Shown here one piece after another: positions 46,704 to 54,534 of a DNA stretch of 64,000 bases. Positions within the stretch are counted from its first letter, which is position 1. Each line of letters begins with the position of its first letter. The position numbers and the translations under genes were made by a program. The notes beneath the pieces are model-generated. The model ran no database searches, was not told the origin of the DNA, and saw only the letters and a program-made list of their open reading frames with translations. The stretch comes from JACMLX01 sp040384325 (GTDB lineage: Bacteria > Gemmatimonadota > Gemmatimonadetes > Gemmatimonadales > Gemmatimonadaceae), in contig JAZKJL010000005.1 in assembly GCA_040384325.1 (NCBI GenBank), positions 992,001-1,056,000 of the forward strand, read 5' to 3'.

Positions 46704-47267
46704 ATGCATTGTCAGACACTGCTTGTTGCGAGCATCACTTTGGCGCTCGCGATGCGACCCGTGCAAGCACAGACATTGGACTCAGTACGGTTTGGAGCGC
46801 GCATGCGTGTCAGCACCTGTGCGGGGATGACGCTCGTTGGCGCGTTCGGTGGAATCCGTGCCGATAGTATTTCAATCGCCACGGATAGTGTCGTCAGCGC
46901 AACCGTGTCTCGTCCAGCGCTGCGGCAGACAACCGTGCGCGTCGTGCCGGCCGAATGTGTACGGACGTATTCTGTGTCAGAGGGGATCCGGAAAAGGACA
47001 GGTCGTGGTGCACTTGTGGGTGCCGGTTTGGGTGTCGCTCTGATCGGTTTCTCACTGGCCCAGGATGCCGCGTTCGAGCGAAACGGCGGTGCGGCCACTA
47101 TCCCAGGTACGGCGTTCGCGGTACCCATCGCGATAGCGCTCACTGGAGTTGGCGCTCTAATCGGCTCAGTGAGTGGTCCGGAGCGCTGGAGTGCGCCGCG
47201 GGGCCTTGCCTCTGCGTTCAGAGCTGTGCCTAGGGGATCTGGAGCGATCGTCTCGGCCCGCTTCTAA
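46704..47267 (+). CDS. Cassette 29: exported protein with glycine-rich helix
   Basis: A 187-residue protein, signal peptide TLLVASITLALAMRPVQAQ. A Gly-zipper-like stretch (GRGALVGAGLGVALIGFSLA) and a second hydrophobic segment (FAVPIAIALTGVGALIGSVSG) could insert in a membrane. No family recognised. Confidence 0.58.
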   Translation: MHCQTLLVASITLALAMRPVQAQTLDSVRFGARMRVSTCAGMTLVGAFGGIRADSISIATDSVVSATVSRPALRQTTVRVVPAECVRTYSVSEGIRKRTGRGALVGAGLGVALIGFSLAQDAAFERNGGAATIPGTAFAVPIAIALTGVGALIGSVSGPERWSAPRGLASAFRAVPRGSGAIVSARF

Positions 47268-47285
47268 AGCGTAGCACCGCACGCT

Positions 47286-47382
47286 TCCTAACCCGGGTTG
47301 CTGCTGACGCTGCGGCCGACGTATTGTGATCAGGACGACCTTTACTTCGGCCGCGCCGCAGCAGAACCCAGTTTCGTTAGCC
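47286..47382 (+). repeat. attC 29
   Basis: R'' TCCTAAC matching GTTAGGA, R' GTTAGCC, type B stem. Confidence 0.93.
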
Positions 47383-47396
47383 AGCACCTCTACACG

Positions 47397-48119
47397 ATGG
47401 ATTCGCGCCAAGTCAACAAGGAGCTTCGAGCGGTGGTCAGGCCACTGCTCCAGACGCATGGCTTCACCCACTTCACTGCGCGAACTGCGTGGCGCACCTC
47501 TGCGAATCGGATCGATGTCGTCAACTTCCAATCGTTTAACGAGTACTTGGCCAATGGTTGCGGCTGCACGACATACTCCTTTGCCCTAAACATTGGGATC
47601 TACCTGCTCTCGGTACCTGATCCGCGGCCTGCCGATACACCTCGCGATAAGAGCGGAGCGCTTCGCCCGAACTACTGGCACTGCCATCTGCAGCGAGCCC
47701 TCGAACGGGCAATCGACCAGCCCGAGCTACATCGCCGGGACATTTGGTATATTGATGAATTCGGCCGGTACCTGACGCCGGCGGTCCGTGACGCGCGAAG
47801 CACGCTCTCCAATGTTGGGCTGGATTGGTTTGAGCGCTGGTCAGACGCCGCGATTCTCGCAGAGCTGCTGACTGACGTGGTGGTACCAGACGATGACACG
47901 CGGTTACCAGGTAACCCTGGCTCACTCGTACGGAGCTATGTCGCAGGATACGTCGCAAAACACCTTGGCGAGCGGGCAGTTGCTGCTGAGCAGTTGCGCC
48001 ATTCGCTAGCGCTGTACGAGAAGTTTGACGCACAAAATACCAAGACGACGAGAGCCTATATACCTCAGCTCCCCGCACAGCTGCGAACAGATGTCGCAGA
48101 GCTCGGCGGTACACTCTAA
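47397..48119 (+). CDS. Cassette 30: DUF4304-like protein
   Basis: A 240-residue soluble protein. VNKELRAVVRPLLQTHGFTHFTARTAWR and the following VVNFQSFNEY...YSFALNIGIYLL follow the DUF4304 pattern, a family common next to toxin systems. The C-terminal half (VGLDWFERWSDAAILAELLT; YVAKHLGERAVAAEQLRHSL) is helical. ATG 15 bases after attC 29. Confidence 0.75.
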   Translation: MDSRQVNKELRAVVRPLLQTHGFTHFTARTAWRTSANRIDVVNFQSFNEYLANGCGCTTYSFALNIGIYLLSVPDPRPADTPRDKSGALRPNYWHCHLQRALERAIDQPELHRRDIWYIDEFGRYLTPAVRDARSTLSNVGLDWFERWSDAAILAELLTDVVVPDDDTRLPGNPGSLVRSYVAGYVAKHLGERAVAAEQLRHSLALYEKFDAQNTKTTRAYIPQLPAQLRTDVAELGGTL

Positions 48120-48194
48120 GGCTGCCAGTCGCTCATCGGAGGCAGGTCCCACCTAGCTGCAAAGGAAGAGTGGGGATCGCGCGGGCACGGCGCT

Positions 48195-48291
48195 GGCTAA
48201 CCCGGGTTGCTGCTGTCGCGGCGACCGACCTATTGTGATCAGGACGACCGTTTGTGCGGTCGCCGTGCAGCAGAACCCTGTCTCGTTAGGT
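48195..48291 (+). repeat. attC 30
   Basis: R'' GGCTAAC matching GTTAGCC, R' GTTAGGT, type A with GCGGCGACC facing GGTCGCCGTG. Confidence 0.92.
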
Positions 48292-48302
48292 GGCTCAGCG
48301 CT

Positions 48303-48785
48303 TTGTTCCGCCGGAAGGAGAAGCCCATCGCTCATCAGTGCTCTGCGGTACTGGGTCTTTCGCTCTGCGTCGCGGCATGTCACCGGTATGAGTACCGGCC
48401 CGTCTCGTGCCACTCATACTCACCCGTCGCCGCGTCGGCGATCGCGTGGCAAGCGACGTCGGGAAAGGCCGGGACCGTCGTCGTCCGCGTCGTTGGCGTG
48501 ACCGTGACTGACACCGTCTTACTAACCACGAGCAGCGCGCGTCTCGACGCCGGGGGATGGCGCCCTCCTGGCAAAGACGGTCTTGTACGTTTCGACTCGA
48601 TCAAGTTCGGCCCACATGCACTTGCGGTCCGCGCTCTTGGATATGGCCTAGCAACCGCCACGGTGGTTGTGCCACCAGATTCCGGTGTGAGCGCTGTCGC
48701 AGGGATGGCGCAGCACGTCATTATGCTCGATGGGTGCGGAATGCTCGTGGAGTGCGTCAGCAAACCATGGTGGAAGCTCTGGTGA
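48303..48785 (+). CDS. Cassette 31: predicted lipoprotein
   Basis: A 160-residue protein with lipobox SLCVAACH. The mature part has GTVVVRVVGVTVTDTVLLTTSSA and FDSIKFGPHALAVRALGYGLATATV, a beta-sandwich like the carboxypeptidase-regulatory fold of cassette 22. I place the start at TTG 48303; a strong GGAAGGAG (48313-48320) instead points to an ATC codon at 48327, so the start codon is uncertain. Confidence 0.5.
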   Translation: MFRRKEKPIAHQCSAVLGLSLCVAACHRYEYRPVSCHSYSPVAASAIAWQATSGKAGTVVVRVVGVTVTDTVLLTTSSARLDAGGWRPPGKDGLVRFDSIKFGPHALAVRALGYGLATATVVVPPDSGVSAVAGMAQHVIMLDGCGMLVECVSKPWWKLW

Positions 48786-48791
48786 GCGGCC

Positions 48792-48887
48792 ACCTAACAC
48801 GGGTTGCTGCTGACGCTGCGGCCGGGATATTGTAATCAGGCGGACCATTAGTCGGTCGCCGTGCAGCAGAACCCTGTCTCGTTAGGC
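48792..48887 (+). repeat. attC 31 (chimeric stem)
   Basis: R'' ACCTAAC, R' GTTAGGC. The left arm is type B (GCTGCGGCC), the right arm type A (GGTCGCCGTG), so the inner stem cannot pair fully. Confidence 0.88.
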
Positions 48888-48923
48888 CGCTACACTAACG
48901 CTACGTTGTGCAGGAGGGGGGCG

Positions 48924-49013
48924 ATGGCGGAGATCTACGCAGCATCGGGACCGCTGCAGCCCCGAAGAGCCGGCGTCAGTGTGTGTTCCAAAAGTGGGTG
49001 TCGTGACGCGTAG
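48924..49013 (+). CDS. Cassette 32 leader peptide (29 residues), copy 2
   Basis: Identical to the leader at 38980: AGGAGG (48912-48917), six bases, ATG, 29 codons, TAG overlapping the membrane protein start. Conservation is explained by recent duplication and so does not by itself prove function. Confidence 0.5.
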   Translation: MAEIYAASGPLQPRRAGVSVCSKSGCRDA

Positions 49014-49383
49014 GAGCTGGGTCTCGCTCGCTGCGCTCGGTGCCGCGTTAGGTGCGCTGTCCGGCGCGTCTGGGCTGCCGGGGGTGTTCGCTATAGTGGT
49101 TTTCCTGCCCGCCGCCACTGCGACGCTCGTCGTCGCTGCGGCCGCTGGCGCGTGGTATGCCGCGCGGCGCCAACACTGTGGATGGCTCGCACTCGTCTTT
49201 GCCGCAGCGGTCGGCATCGCGCAGTGGCCATTTGCCGTCGGGCTTTTCCCAACGGTCCTCGGTAAGGCTTCCTCGCCGTCGTATGGGCAATGGGTCACAG
49301 CTGTCGTCGTACTCGCCGCGCTGGCGAGCGCGCCCGCAGCTATCGCCATCGTGCGAGGCCGACGACCCCGAGCAGAGGCCTAA
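49003..49383 (+). CDS. Cassette 32: small membrane protein, copy 2
   Basis: Same 126-residue four-segment membrane protein as at 39059, unchanged in sequence. The whole cassette (start of R' to end of coding) is repeated 9944 bases away, while flanking cassettes differ. That pattern fits copying of the single-stranded cassette and reinsertion at another attC, not replication slippage. GTG start, R'' stop. Confidence 0.65.
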   Translation: MTRRSWVSLAALGAALGALSGASGLPGVFAIVVFLPAATATLVVAAAAGAWYAARRQHCGWLALVFAAAVGIAQWPFAVGLFPTVLGKASSPSYGQWVTAVVVLAALASAPAAIAIVRGRRPRAEA

Positions 49384-49474
49384 CCCGGGTTGCTGCTGAC
49401 GCTGCGGCCGGCGTATTGTGAGCAGGAAGGCTTTATGCTCGGCCGCACCGCAGCAGAACCCTGTTTCGTTAGGC
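49378..49474 (+). repeat. attC 32
   Basis: R'' GCCTAAC, R' GTTAGGC, type B stem with full pairing (compare attC 18). Confidence 0.93.
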
Positions 49475-49482
49475 AAATACGA

Positions 49483-49911
49483 ATGCCCTCTGAAAATGGG
49501 ACAGAGCGAGCTGATGCCGCTACACGAACCGGGCGCTTGTTCGCCTTGGGCGTCTTGGCTTTCCTCGTCGCCATTCCGGCCGGAACGGCAGTCGGGTGCA
49601 TCCTGTACGCGGTCCGCGCTGGCGAGAGCATTGGCGGCACGATACTCGATTATGCCTTCTTCCTACCATCACTCTTCCTGTTCGGTGTGCCGGGCGTTGG
49701 CATCTACGCACTATTGCTTGGACTTGTGCGGAAGGAGCGGTCCCCGAGCACGTTAACTCTTGTTGCATTCTCGCCGCTGATCGCGACAGGGTGGTTCGTG
49801 TTCCTTCGCGAGCTCGCGTTCACGTCGCTCGCAGTCGGTGGCACGATGACTGCCTCAGTCGTTGTCTTTGGGCTTATGATGGTCGGCCCCTTCCGCCAAC
49901 ACCTTCTTTAG
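49483..49911 (+). CDS. Cassette 33: membrane protein
   Basis: A 142-residue protein with four hydrophobic segments (LFALGVLAFLVAIPAGTAVG, ILDYAFFLPSLFLFGVPGVG, LTLVAFSPLIATGWFVFL, GTMTASVVVFGLMMVGPF). No family recognised. ATG nine bases after attC 32. The cassette continues past this gene into a truncated copy of the cassette 36 gene. Confidence 0.6.
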   Translation: MPSENGTERADAATRTGRLFALGVLAFLVAIPAGTAVGCILYAVRAGESIGGTILDYAFFLPSLFLFGVPGVGIYALLLGLVRKERSPSTLTLVAFSPLIATGWFVFLRELAFTSLAVGGTMTASVVVFGLMMVGPFRQHLL

Positions 49912-49976
49912 CCTGAGATTCGCGCGCACATGCACCGATAGCGGCTGCCGATGCGAGGAGTACGACACTGCGAGCA

Positions 49977-50179
49977 CACTGCTCGGACTGTGGCTGTTAC
50001 CCAACACTTTGGGGCTTGCGTTCCTCGCCGCGACCGCTGGCGCGCTCGTCTGGCAGATCCGACTTGAACGGCGGATCACCCGCGAAGGGAGCGCTCACGC
50101 CGGCTATCTTCTGCAACGTCTGGAAGAAGCTGTCGTGGCGGCGGAAGTCGCCGCGAAGCAGCAGCCGGTCGCCGTCTAA
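49977..50179 (+). pseudogene. Truncated copy of the cassette 36 gene
   Basis: From CACTGCTCGG onward this stretch matches 51695-51897 with only about three differences near its start, including the R'' stop. The first 300 bases of that gene are missing, so no start is left. The fragment and its attC hitch behind the membrane protein of cassette 33, making a fused cassette. Confidence 0.8.
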
Positions 50180-50265
50180 CACGGGTTGCCGCGGCCACGG
50201 CGACCGAGGTATTGTGAGCGGGACGAGCTTTAGTGCCGTCGCCGTGCAGCCCTGTCGCGTTAGCC
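50174..50265 (+). repeat. attC 33 (shortened)
   Basis: R'' GTCTAAC, R' GTTAGCC, type A. Same as attC 36 except for a 5-base loss (GCAGCC for GCAGCAGAACC) that removes the AG bulge and part of the outer arm. Confidence 0.88.
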
Positions 50266-50284
50266 AGCTCACGACATTCAGATC

Positions 50285-50554
50285 ATGACGATGGGGATCA
50301 TTATACTGAGTCTTCTTGTCGGCCTTGTCATCGCGATTAGCTTCGCAGCGCGCCGATATGAGCGTCGACAGCGCGCCCTCGGACGTTGGGATGAGCATGG
50401 CCCACTGGTGGTGACTGATGCGCCTCCTCGCGGCATACGTGATAACGCAATGTCGTGGATACTCGAGCAGACTGGCCACTGGGTACCGCGCGTCGTAATG
50501 CGTCGGAGGCGCGGGCAGAATCCGACATCCTCCCCTCACGAACCTTGGACGTAA
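50285..50554 (+). CDS. Cassette 34: single-pass membrane protein
   Basis: An 89-residue protein: one N-terminal membrane segment (IIILSLLVGLVIAISFAA) and a basic tail (RRYERRQRALGRWDEHG). An ATG at 50291 is an alternative start. No family recognised. Confidence 0.5.
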   Translation: MTMGIIILSLLVGLVIAISFAARRYERRQRALGRWDEHGPLVVTDAPPRGIRDNAMSWILEQTGHWVPRVVMRRRRGQNPTSSPHEPWT

Positions 50555-50587
50555 GCTTGCGGCTCGACTGCGTTGGGTGCGAGCGCA

Positions 50588-50683
50588 GGCTAACATGGGT
50601 TGCTGCAGTCACGGCGACCGGCGTTCAGTGTCCAGGAGTACGTTCGAGTGGTCGCCGTGCAGCAGAACCCTGTCTCTTAAGGC
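50588..50683 (+). repeat. attC 34 (broken core)
   Basis: R'' GGCTAAC matching GTTAGCC, type A stem. The R' has become TTAAGGC, without the G/TT crossover, so cassette 35 is probably locked in place. Confidence 0.85.
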
Positions 50684-50758
50684 GGCTTGCTAAGTCGTGT
50701 AGGTGCGTTACTCCGCCGCTCGTTCGGCGTGCGGAGCACTTCTCCCAGCTTGGACCCC

Positions 50759-51268
50759 ATGTCGCCTCGTCCTAACCTTGTGCAGTTCGGTGATCTCCTC
50801 GCCGAGCACTTCAGAGAGCATCCCATCTGGGTCGCGTGCCATTCTGCTGACTATGACGAGGCGTGGTACGATGAGACGGACGAAGAGACATTTCGCGCTG
50901 TGATAGATGGTCAACCAGTGAACGCCTCGAACGGTATGTATCTCGTCGCCGCTGAGGTGACGCTGGCAGATGGTGCTCGTCTCGACGGCTTCGTAACGCC
51001 GGCTATGCCGTCAGATGCATCAATGGGAACTTGGCAACCGCATGTCTTCGTGGATGACGGCGGCACCTTGGGGTTCTGGACGGGAATGGCCGGCCTCGAC
51101 GCTATGGAACTCGCGGCCGCGTATGCCAGTCTAGGTCGAACGTCCGCGGCGGTATTTCCAGCACGTTTCCGTGCTCGATCAGGCCTCACGCAGAGCGTCG
51201 CTGAGGGCCAGATTCTTGGCTTCTATCAGCTCAAGAGCTTCACTGAGCCGCCGATCGTGATCCGCTGA
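50759..51268 (+). CDS. Cassette 35: hypothetical protein
   Basis: A 169-residue acidic soluble protein. HPIWVACHSADYDEAWYDETDEETFRAVIDG and the block GTWQPHVFVDDGGTLGFWTG are distinct and look like an alpha/beta immunity-type fold, but I cannot name a family. ATG 75 bases after the broken attC 34. Confidence 0.55.
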   Translation: MSPRPNLVQFGDLLAEHFREHPIWVACHSADYDEAWYDETDEETFRAVIDGQPVNASNGMYLVAAEVTLADGARLDGFVTPAMPSDASMGTWQPHVFVDDGGTLGFWTGMAGLDAMELAAAYASLGRTSAAVFPARFRARSGLTQSVAEGQILGFYQLKSFTEPPIVIR

Positions 51269-51279
51269 CAATCGTCGCC

Positions 51280-51376
51280 GCCTAACACGGGTTCCTGCTG
51301 ACGCGGCGACCGGCGTATTGTGATCAGGACGGCCTTCTGTGTGGTCGCCGCGCAGCAGAACCCAGTTTCGTTAGAC
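51280..51376 (+). repeat. attC 35
   Basis: R'' GCCTAAC, R' GTTAGAC, type A variant (GCGGCGACC/GGTCGCCGC); left outer arm GGGTTCCTGC as in attC 21. Confidence 0.92.
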
Positions 51377-51393
51377 GGTTTCCTCGGGATCTG

Positions 51394-51897
51394 ATGACTC
51401 TTCGCTTCGAGCATGACGTGGCCGCACCGCTCGTCGCCGTGCGAGAAACTCTCACGTGCCTGGTTTGGGAGCGTGACCCAGAGCGCTTGCCTCAAGAGCT
51501 GCGCAGTTTCATGCTCCGGGGTACCGAGGGCTCGATCAGCCAGCAGCGTTTCTCCCTGTGGTTCTCATACGTGGATCGCCGTCTGCCGCCGGCACTCTAC
51601 TGTCGAATGATCGCAACGTCCGCGAGCACAACTCGCCTTTGGGGGACGTGTCGACCGTCGCGATACTACGCTGTCCTACAGATGTCAGCCGGTTCACTGC
51701 TCGGACTGTGGCTGTTACCCAGCACTCTGGGACTTGCGTTCCTCGCCGCGACCGCTGGCGCGCTCGTCTGGCAGATCCGACTTGAACGGCGGATCACCCG
51801 CGAAGGGAGCGCTCACGCCGGCTATCTTCTGCAACGTCTGGAAGAAGCTGTCGTGGCGGCGGAAGTCGCCGCGAAGCAGCAGCCGGTCGCCGTCTAA
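51394..51897 (+). CDS. Cassette 36: hypothetical protein with C-terminal helix
   Basis: A 167-residue protein. The middle has a membrane-like segment (GSLLGLWLLPSTLGLAFLAATAGALVWQI) and the C-terminus is a long charged helix (LLQRLEEAVVAAEVAAKQQ). The N-terminal half (FEHDVAAPLVAVRETLTCLV) may be soluble. Its 3' third is duplicated at 49977. Stop in R''. Confidence 0.6.
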   Translation: MTLRFEHDVAAPLVAVRETLTCLVWERDPERLPQELRSFMLRGTEGSISQQRFSLWFSYVDRRLPPALYCRMIATSASTTRLWGTCRPSRYYAVLQMSAGSLLGLWLLPSTLGLAFLAATAGALVWQIRLERRITREGSAHAGYLLQRLEEAVVAAEVAAKQQPVAV

Positions 51898-51988
51898 CAC
51901 GGGTTGCCGCGGCCACGGCGACCGAGGTATTGTGAGCGGGACGAGCTTTAGTGCCGTCGCCGTGCAGCAGAACCCTGTCTCGTTAGCA
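51892..51988 (+). repeat. attC 36
   Basis: R'' GTCTAAC, R' GTTAGCA, type A stem; left outer arm GGGTTGCCGC. Confidence 0.92.
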
Positions 51989-52016
51989 TGCACGCCAAGC
52001 ATTAGTGATTCCCGCA

Positions 52017-52394
52017 ATGCGATTTGTCATCCTACACGCCGGGCAAGCGCTTGGCGGCTCAGATCTGCCCGAACTCGACGCTGGCATGGGTGTGGCGTGC
52101 GGCGCGTTCGTGCCGGCACACGGATACGCTAGTGTTCGGAGCGTCTTTCGCAAGTACGCCGATGCGCACAGGGATGACGGCACGATCGATGAGGCGATGC
52201 TGAGCCAGATGCAGCACGAAATTCAGGCGCTTGCCCTGCAAGTCGTGGCAGCTGATGGCGCTGTGCTCGCGCACGAGTGGGCGATGATCTACGACTTCAG
52301 TGAAGAGACCGGAGCCGACGACTACTCACTCGATGTGTGCTTGGCTTCCCGTAACTGGTTCTCGAGTTACTGGCCGGAATCTCTTGATCCGTAA
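52017..52394 (+). CDS. Cassette 37: hypothetical protein
   Basis: A 125-residue soluble protein (MRFVILHAGQALGGSDLPEL onward) with an acidic C-terminus. DEAMLSQMQHEIQALALQVV is a helix. No family recognised. A GTG at 52005 would add four residues. Confidence 0.55.
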   Translation: MRFVILHAGQALGGSDLPELDAGMGVACGAFVPAHGYASVRSVFRKYADAHRDDGTIDEAMLSQMQHEIQALALQVVAADGAVLAHEWAMIYDFSEETGADDYSLDVCLASRNWFSSYWPESLDP

Positions 52395-52492
52395 CCGCAC
52401 GTCGCTTCCGGATACAAGCGAATGTCGTTGATCGTAGGCTTAGTTCGGGAGCACCAGGGTGGACTCGCTGACTGGGTCTTCGTGCGCGTGCG

Positions 52493-52590
52493 TGTTAACG
52501 TGGGTTGCTGCCGACAAAACCGCGCGTGAGATTAGTGCTTGATGGAGTCTGGTGCATGCGGTTCTGCGGCAGAACCCTGTCTCATGAGGC
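52493..52590 (+). repeat. attC 37 (degenerate)
   Basis: R'' TGTTAAC, R' ATGAGGC. Inner stem is of its own kind (AAACCGC with GCGGTT). Core damaged, so recombination is doubtful. Confidence 0.8.
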
Positions 52591-52655
52591 TGATCCACTG
52601 AGATTGCTGTGCATCGTGCCAGCGCAGTCACGAAACGCTCTCGCTCATTCCGCCC

Positions 52656-53207
52656 ATGCGTCGTTGGAGCGCTATGACACTGATCTCGCTCGTAGTGGCG
52701 GCCGCCTGCTCTGGCGGCTTGGAAGGCGCTCAAGCCGCGCTGCCGGCCATCGGGTCTGTGCTGCCGTCATTTTCGTATCCCACTCTGGACACGGGTACTA
52801 TGAGCTCGGCGGCGCTCCTTGGCTCGCCTGCAGTGATAGCGCTCTGGTCGAGCAGGTGCTCCGCGTCACGTGAGGCGCTCGGCGCGATTGTCGCGCTCGA
52901 ATCCGAGCTTGCTCTGCGCGGCGTCCGCGTCGTGCTGCTCGCGGATGACGTCAGTCTGGGCGCGCTCAGGACGATACAAAGCGACTTCGCATCTTTAACT
53001 GTCGCGCACGCGGCTGGTGCCCTCAAAGAGTCGTTCAGCCACACGCGGCTCGGTCCGTGGTGTCGCGACCTGGGGCTCCCTTCCTTCCTTGTTCTCGACC
53101 GAGCTTCTGTAGTCCGCTATCGTCAGGTCGGCGTGGAGCAATCCGCAGGCGCCCGCCTCAATGAGGTCCGTCGGCAGGTAGACGAAGTGCTCCGCGCGCA
53201 GCGCTGA
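52656..53207 (+). CDS. Cassette 38: TlpA-like lipoprotein
   Basis: A 183-residue protein with lipobox VVAAACS (about residue 18). The mature part follows the TlpA/redoxin pattern: LPSFSYPTLDTGTMSSAALLGSPAVIALWSSRC, then a C-terminal GLPSFLVLDRASVVRYRQVG with the cis-proline. The usual CxxC is CSASREA, with only the first Cys, so thiol exchange would be peroxidase- or glutaredoxin-monothiol-like, if any. No intact attC follows. Confidence 0.75.
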   Translation: MRRWSAMTLISLVVAAACSGGLEGAQAALPAIGSVLPSFSYPTLDTGTMSSAALLGSPAVIALWSSRCSASREALGAIVALESELALRGVRVVLLADDVSLGALRTIQSDFASLTVAHAAGALKESFSHTRLGPWCRDLGLPSFLVLDRASVVRYRQVGVEQSAGARLNEVRRQVDEVLRAQR

Positions 53208-53227
53208 TCGTCGGTCGGTGCGCATCA

Positions 53228-53245
53228 GCCTAATTCTCGTTAGGT
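53228..53245 (+). repeat. Junction 38: collapsed attC or attI-like site
   Basis: Only GCCTAAT (53228) and GTTAGGT (53239-53245) remain, four bases apart. TAATTCTCGTTAG (53231-53243) is identical to the attI-cassette junction at 27849-27861. Confidence 0.7.
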
Positions 53246-53261
53246 CTCACCTGGCAATCGC

Positions 53262-53858
53262 GTGACGCAGAACTCGGTGGAAACTCCGTATGCGGGCTTC
53301 TGGCGCCGGCTGAGCGCGGGGGTCGTCGATTTTGGACTGTGGCTGCCGCTCACGTATGTTGGCGCCGTCATCGAAACACTCTCGCCGGCGGCATCAATCG
53401 CGACGGCCGTACTCACGCAGATGCTGTACTATGTCTACGTGGTGCCCGTCACGAAGCGGTATGGTGGCACGCTTGGGAAACTCGCAGTGGGGATCCGTGT
53501 CCGTCCGCTCGATGGCGGAGCCCTCACTTGGCGCCATGTGTGGCTTCGAAGCATTGTCGACCTAGCGAGCTCGATCCTCATTGTGGCCGGTACGATCGTG
53601 GGTCACGCAACGGTTGACTTTAACGCATATCGCGTCGCTTCCTGGGGCGACCGTGCTACACTATTGCAAAGCGCGGTGCCTTGGTACGAGTGGGCCAGTA
53701 ACGCTTATCTGGCTTGGCTCATGAGCGAGTTCGTCGTCGTACTCCTGAATAGTCGCCGCCGCGCTCTTCACGACTTCATTGCTGGCACTGTCGTCATTGT
53801 CAGTCGTGGTCAGCGGGCCAGCGCTTCGGAGTCACCGCTGTCAGCCCCCGTGATGTGA
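53262..53858 (+). CDS. Cassette 39: RDD-family membrane protein
   Basis: A 198-residue protein of the RDD family: the N-terminal FWRRLSAGVVDFGLWLPLTY carries the R...D of the first motif, and GGTLGKLAVGIRVRPLDG follows. Three to four membrane segments, ending with RRALHDFIAGTVVIV. Some RDD proteins exchange Na+/H+; most are unknown. GTG start. Confidence 0.85.
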   Translation: MTQNSVETPYAGFWRRLSAGVVDFGLWLPLTYVGAVIETLSPAASIATAVLTQMLYYVYVVPVTKRYGGTLGKLAVGIRVRPLDGGALTWRHVWLRSIVDLASSILIVAGTIVGHATVDFNAYRVASWGDRATLLQSAVPWYEWASNAYLAWLMSEFVVVLLNSRRRALHDFIAGTVVIVSRGQRASASESPLSAPVM

Positions 53859-53859
53859 G

Positions 53860-53955
53860 ACCTAACCTGGGTTGCTGCTGACAATGCGACCGGAGTGCCG
53901 TGAGCAGGAAAAGGTTTGTGCGCTCGCATTGCAGCAGAACCCAGTTTCGTTAGCC
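53860..53955 (+). repeat. attC 39
   Basis: R'' ACCTAAC, R' GTTAGCC, type C stem with one mismatch (GCTCGCATT). Confidence 0.92.
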
Positions 53956-53971
53956 GGACCTTGGAGGACCA

Positions 53972-54394
53972 ATGCACGTAAAGTCGTTATGCCTGGGTCT
54001 CGCCATTTTTGCCGCCTGCGCGTCCCCGACGGACGTGTGCGGCTGCTCGCCAGTCCCGACAAGCGCAGTACGAGTGTTCGGTACTGTGCGGAACGCGAAC
54101 GGTAGCCCCCTTTCTGGCGCACGCATTACGGCGCGTGGCACGGTTGGGACATGCGGCGGTGCTTCACGCGGATCGTGGTCCGCAGATGCGTTGGTCCCGA
54201 CCGATGCGGCCGGGCGATTTGAGCTCATCGTCGCACCGGTCGCTGCACAGGACACTGACGTCGTATGCCTCCAAATTCTCGCGCGGCGGTCCGTGAGTGG
54301 TGGCGCAGACTCGCTCGCCTCGCCGCAAATCGCGAGTACGGTGCGCTCGTCTCCACCTCTCGACAGCACCCGCGTCGACTTGCAATTCCCCTGA
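53972..54394 (+). CDS. Cassette 40: lipoprotein with carboxypeptidase-regulatory-like domain
   Basis: A 140-residue protein with lipobox AIFAACAS. VRVFGTVRNANGSPLSGARITARG opens a CarboxypepD_reg/Cna-B-like sandwich, closed by TDAAGRFELIVAP. TTGGAGGA five bases before the ATG is the best ribosome site in the array. Third cassette with this fold (also 22 and 31). Confidence 0.72.
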   Translation: MHVKSLCLGLAIFAACASPTDVCGCSPVPTSAVRVFGTVRNANGSPLSGARITARGTVGTCGGASRGSWSADALVPTDAAGRFELIVAPVAAQDTDVVCLQILARRSVSGGADSLASPQIASTVRSSPPLDSTRVDLQFP

Positions 54395-54408
54395 TCGCGT
54401 CGCGCGCC

Positions 54409-54503
54409 GGCTAACCCGGGTTGCTGCTGACAATGCGGCCGGGGTATCGTGATCAGGAAACGATCGGTAGGCCGCATTGCAACAAAACCTAGTTTCGTTA
54501 GCC
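54409..54503 (+). repeat. attC 40
   Basis: R'' GGCTAAC matching GTTAGCC, R' GTTAGCC, stem AATGCGGCC/GGCCGCATT, intermediate between C and D. Confidence 0.92.
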
Positions 54504-54534
54504 AGCCCATCATGCGCTTTTGCGCGAGGCCACC

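Noticed and set aside
29741..53955. Many minus-strand ORFs containing the peptide NETGFCC
   Set aside because: These are reverse reads through the attC sites, which repeat the same codons; none has a domain outside the repeat.
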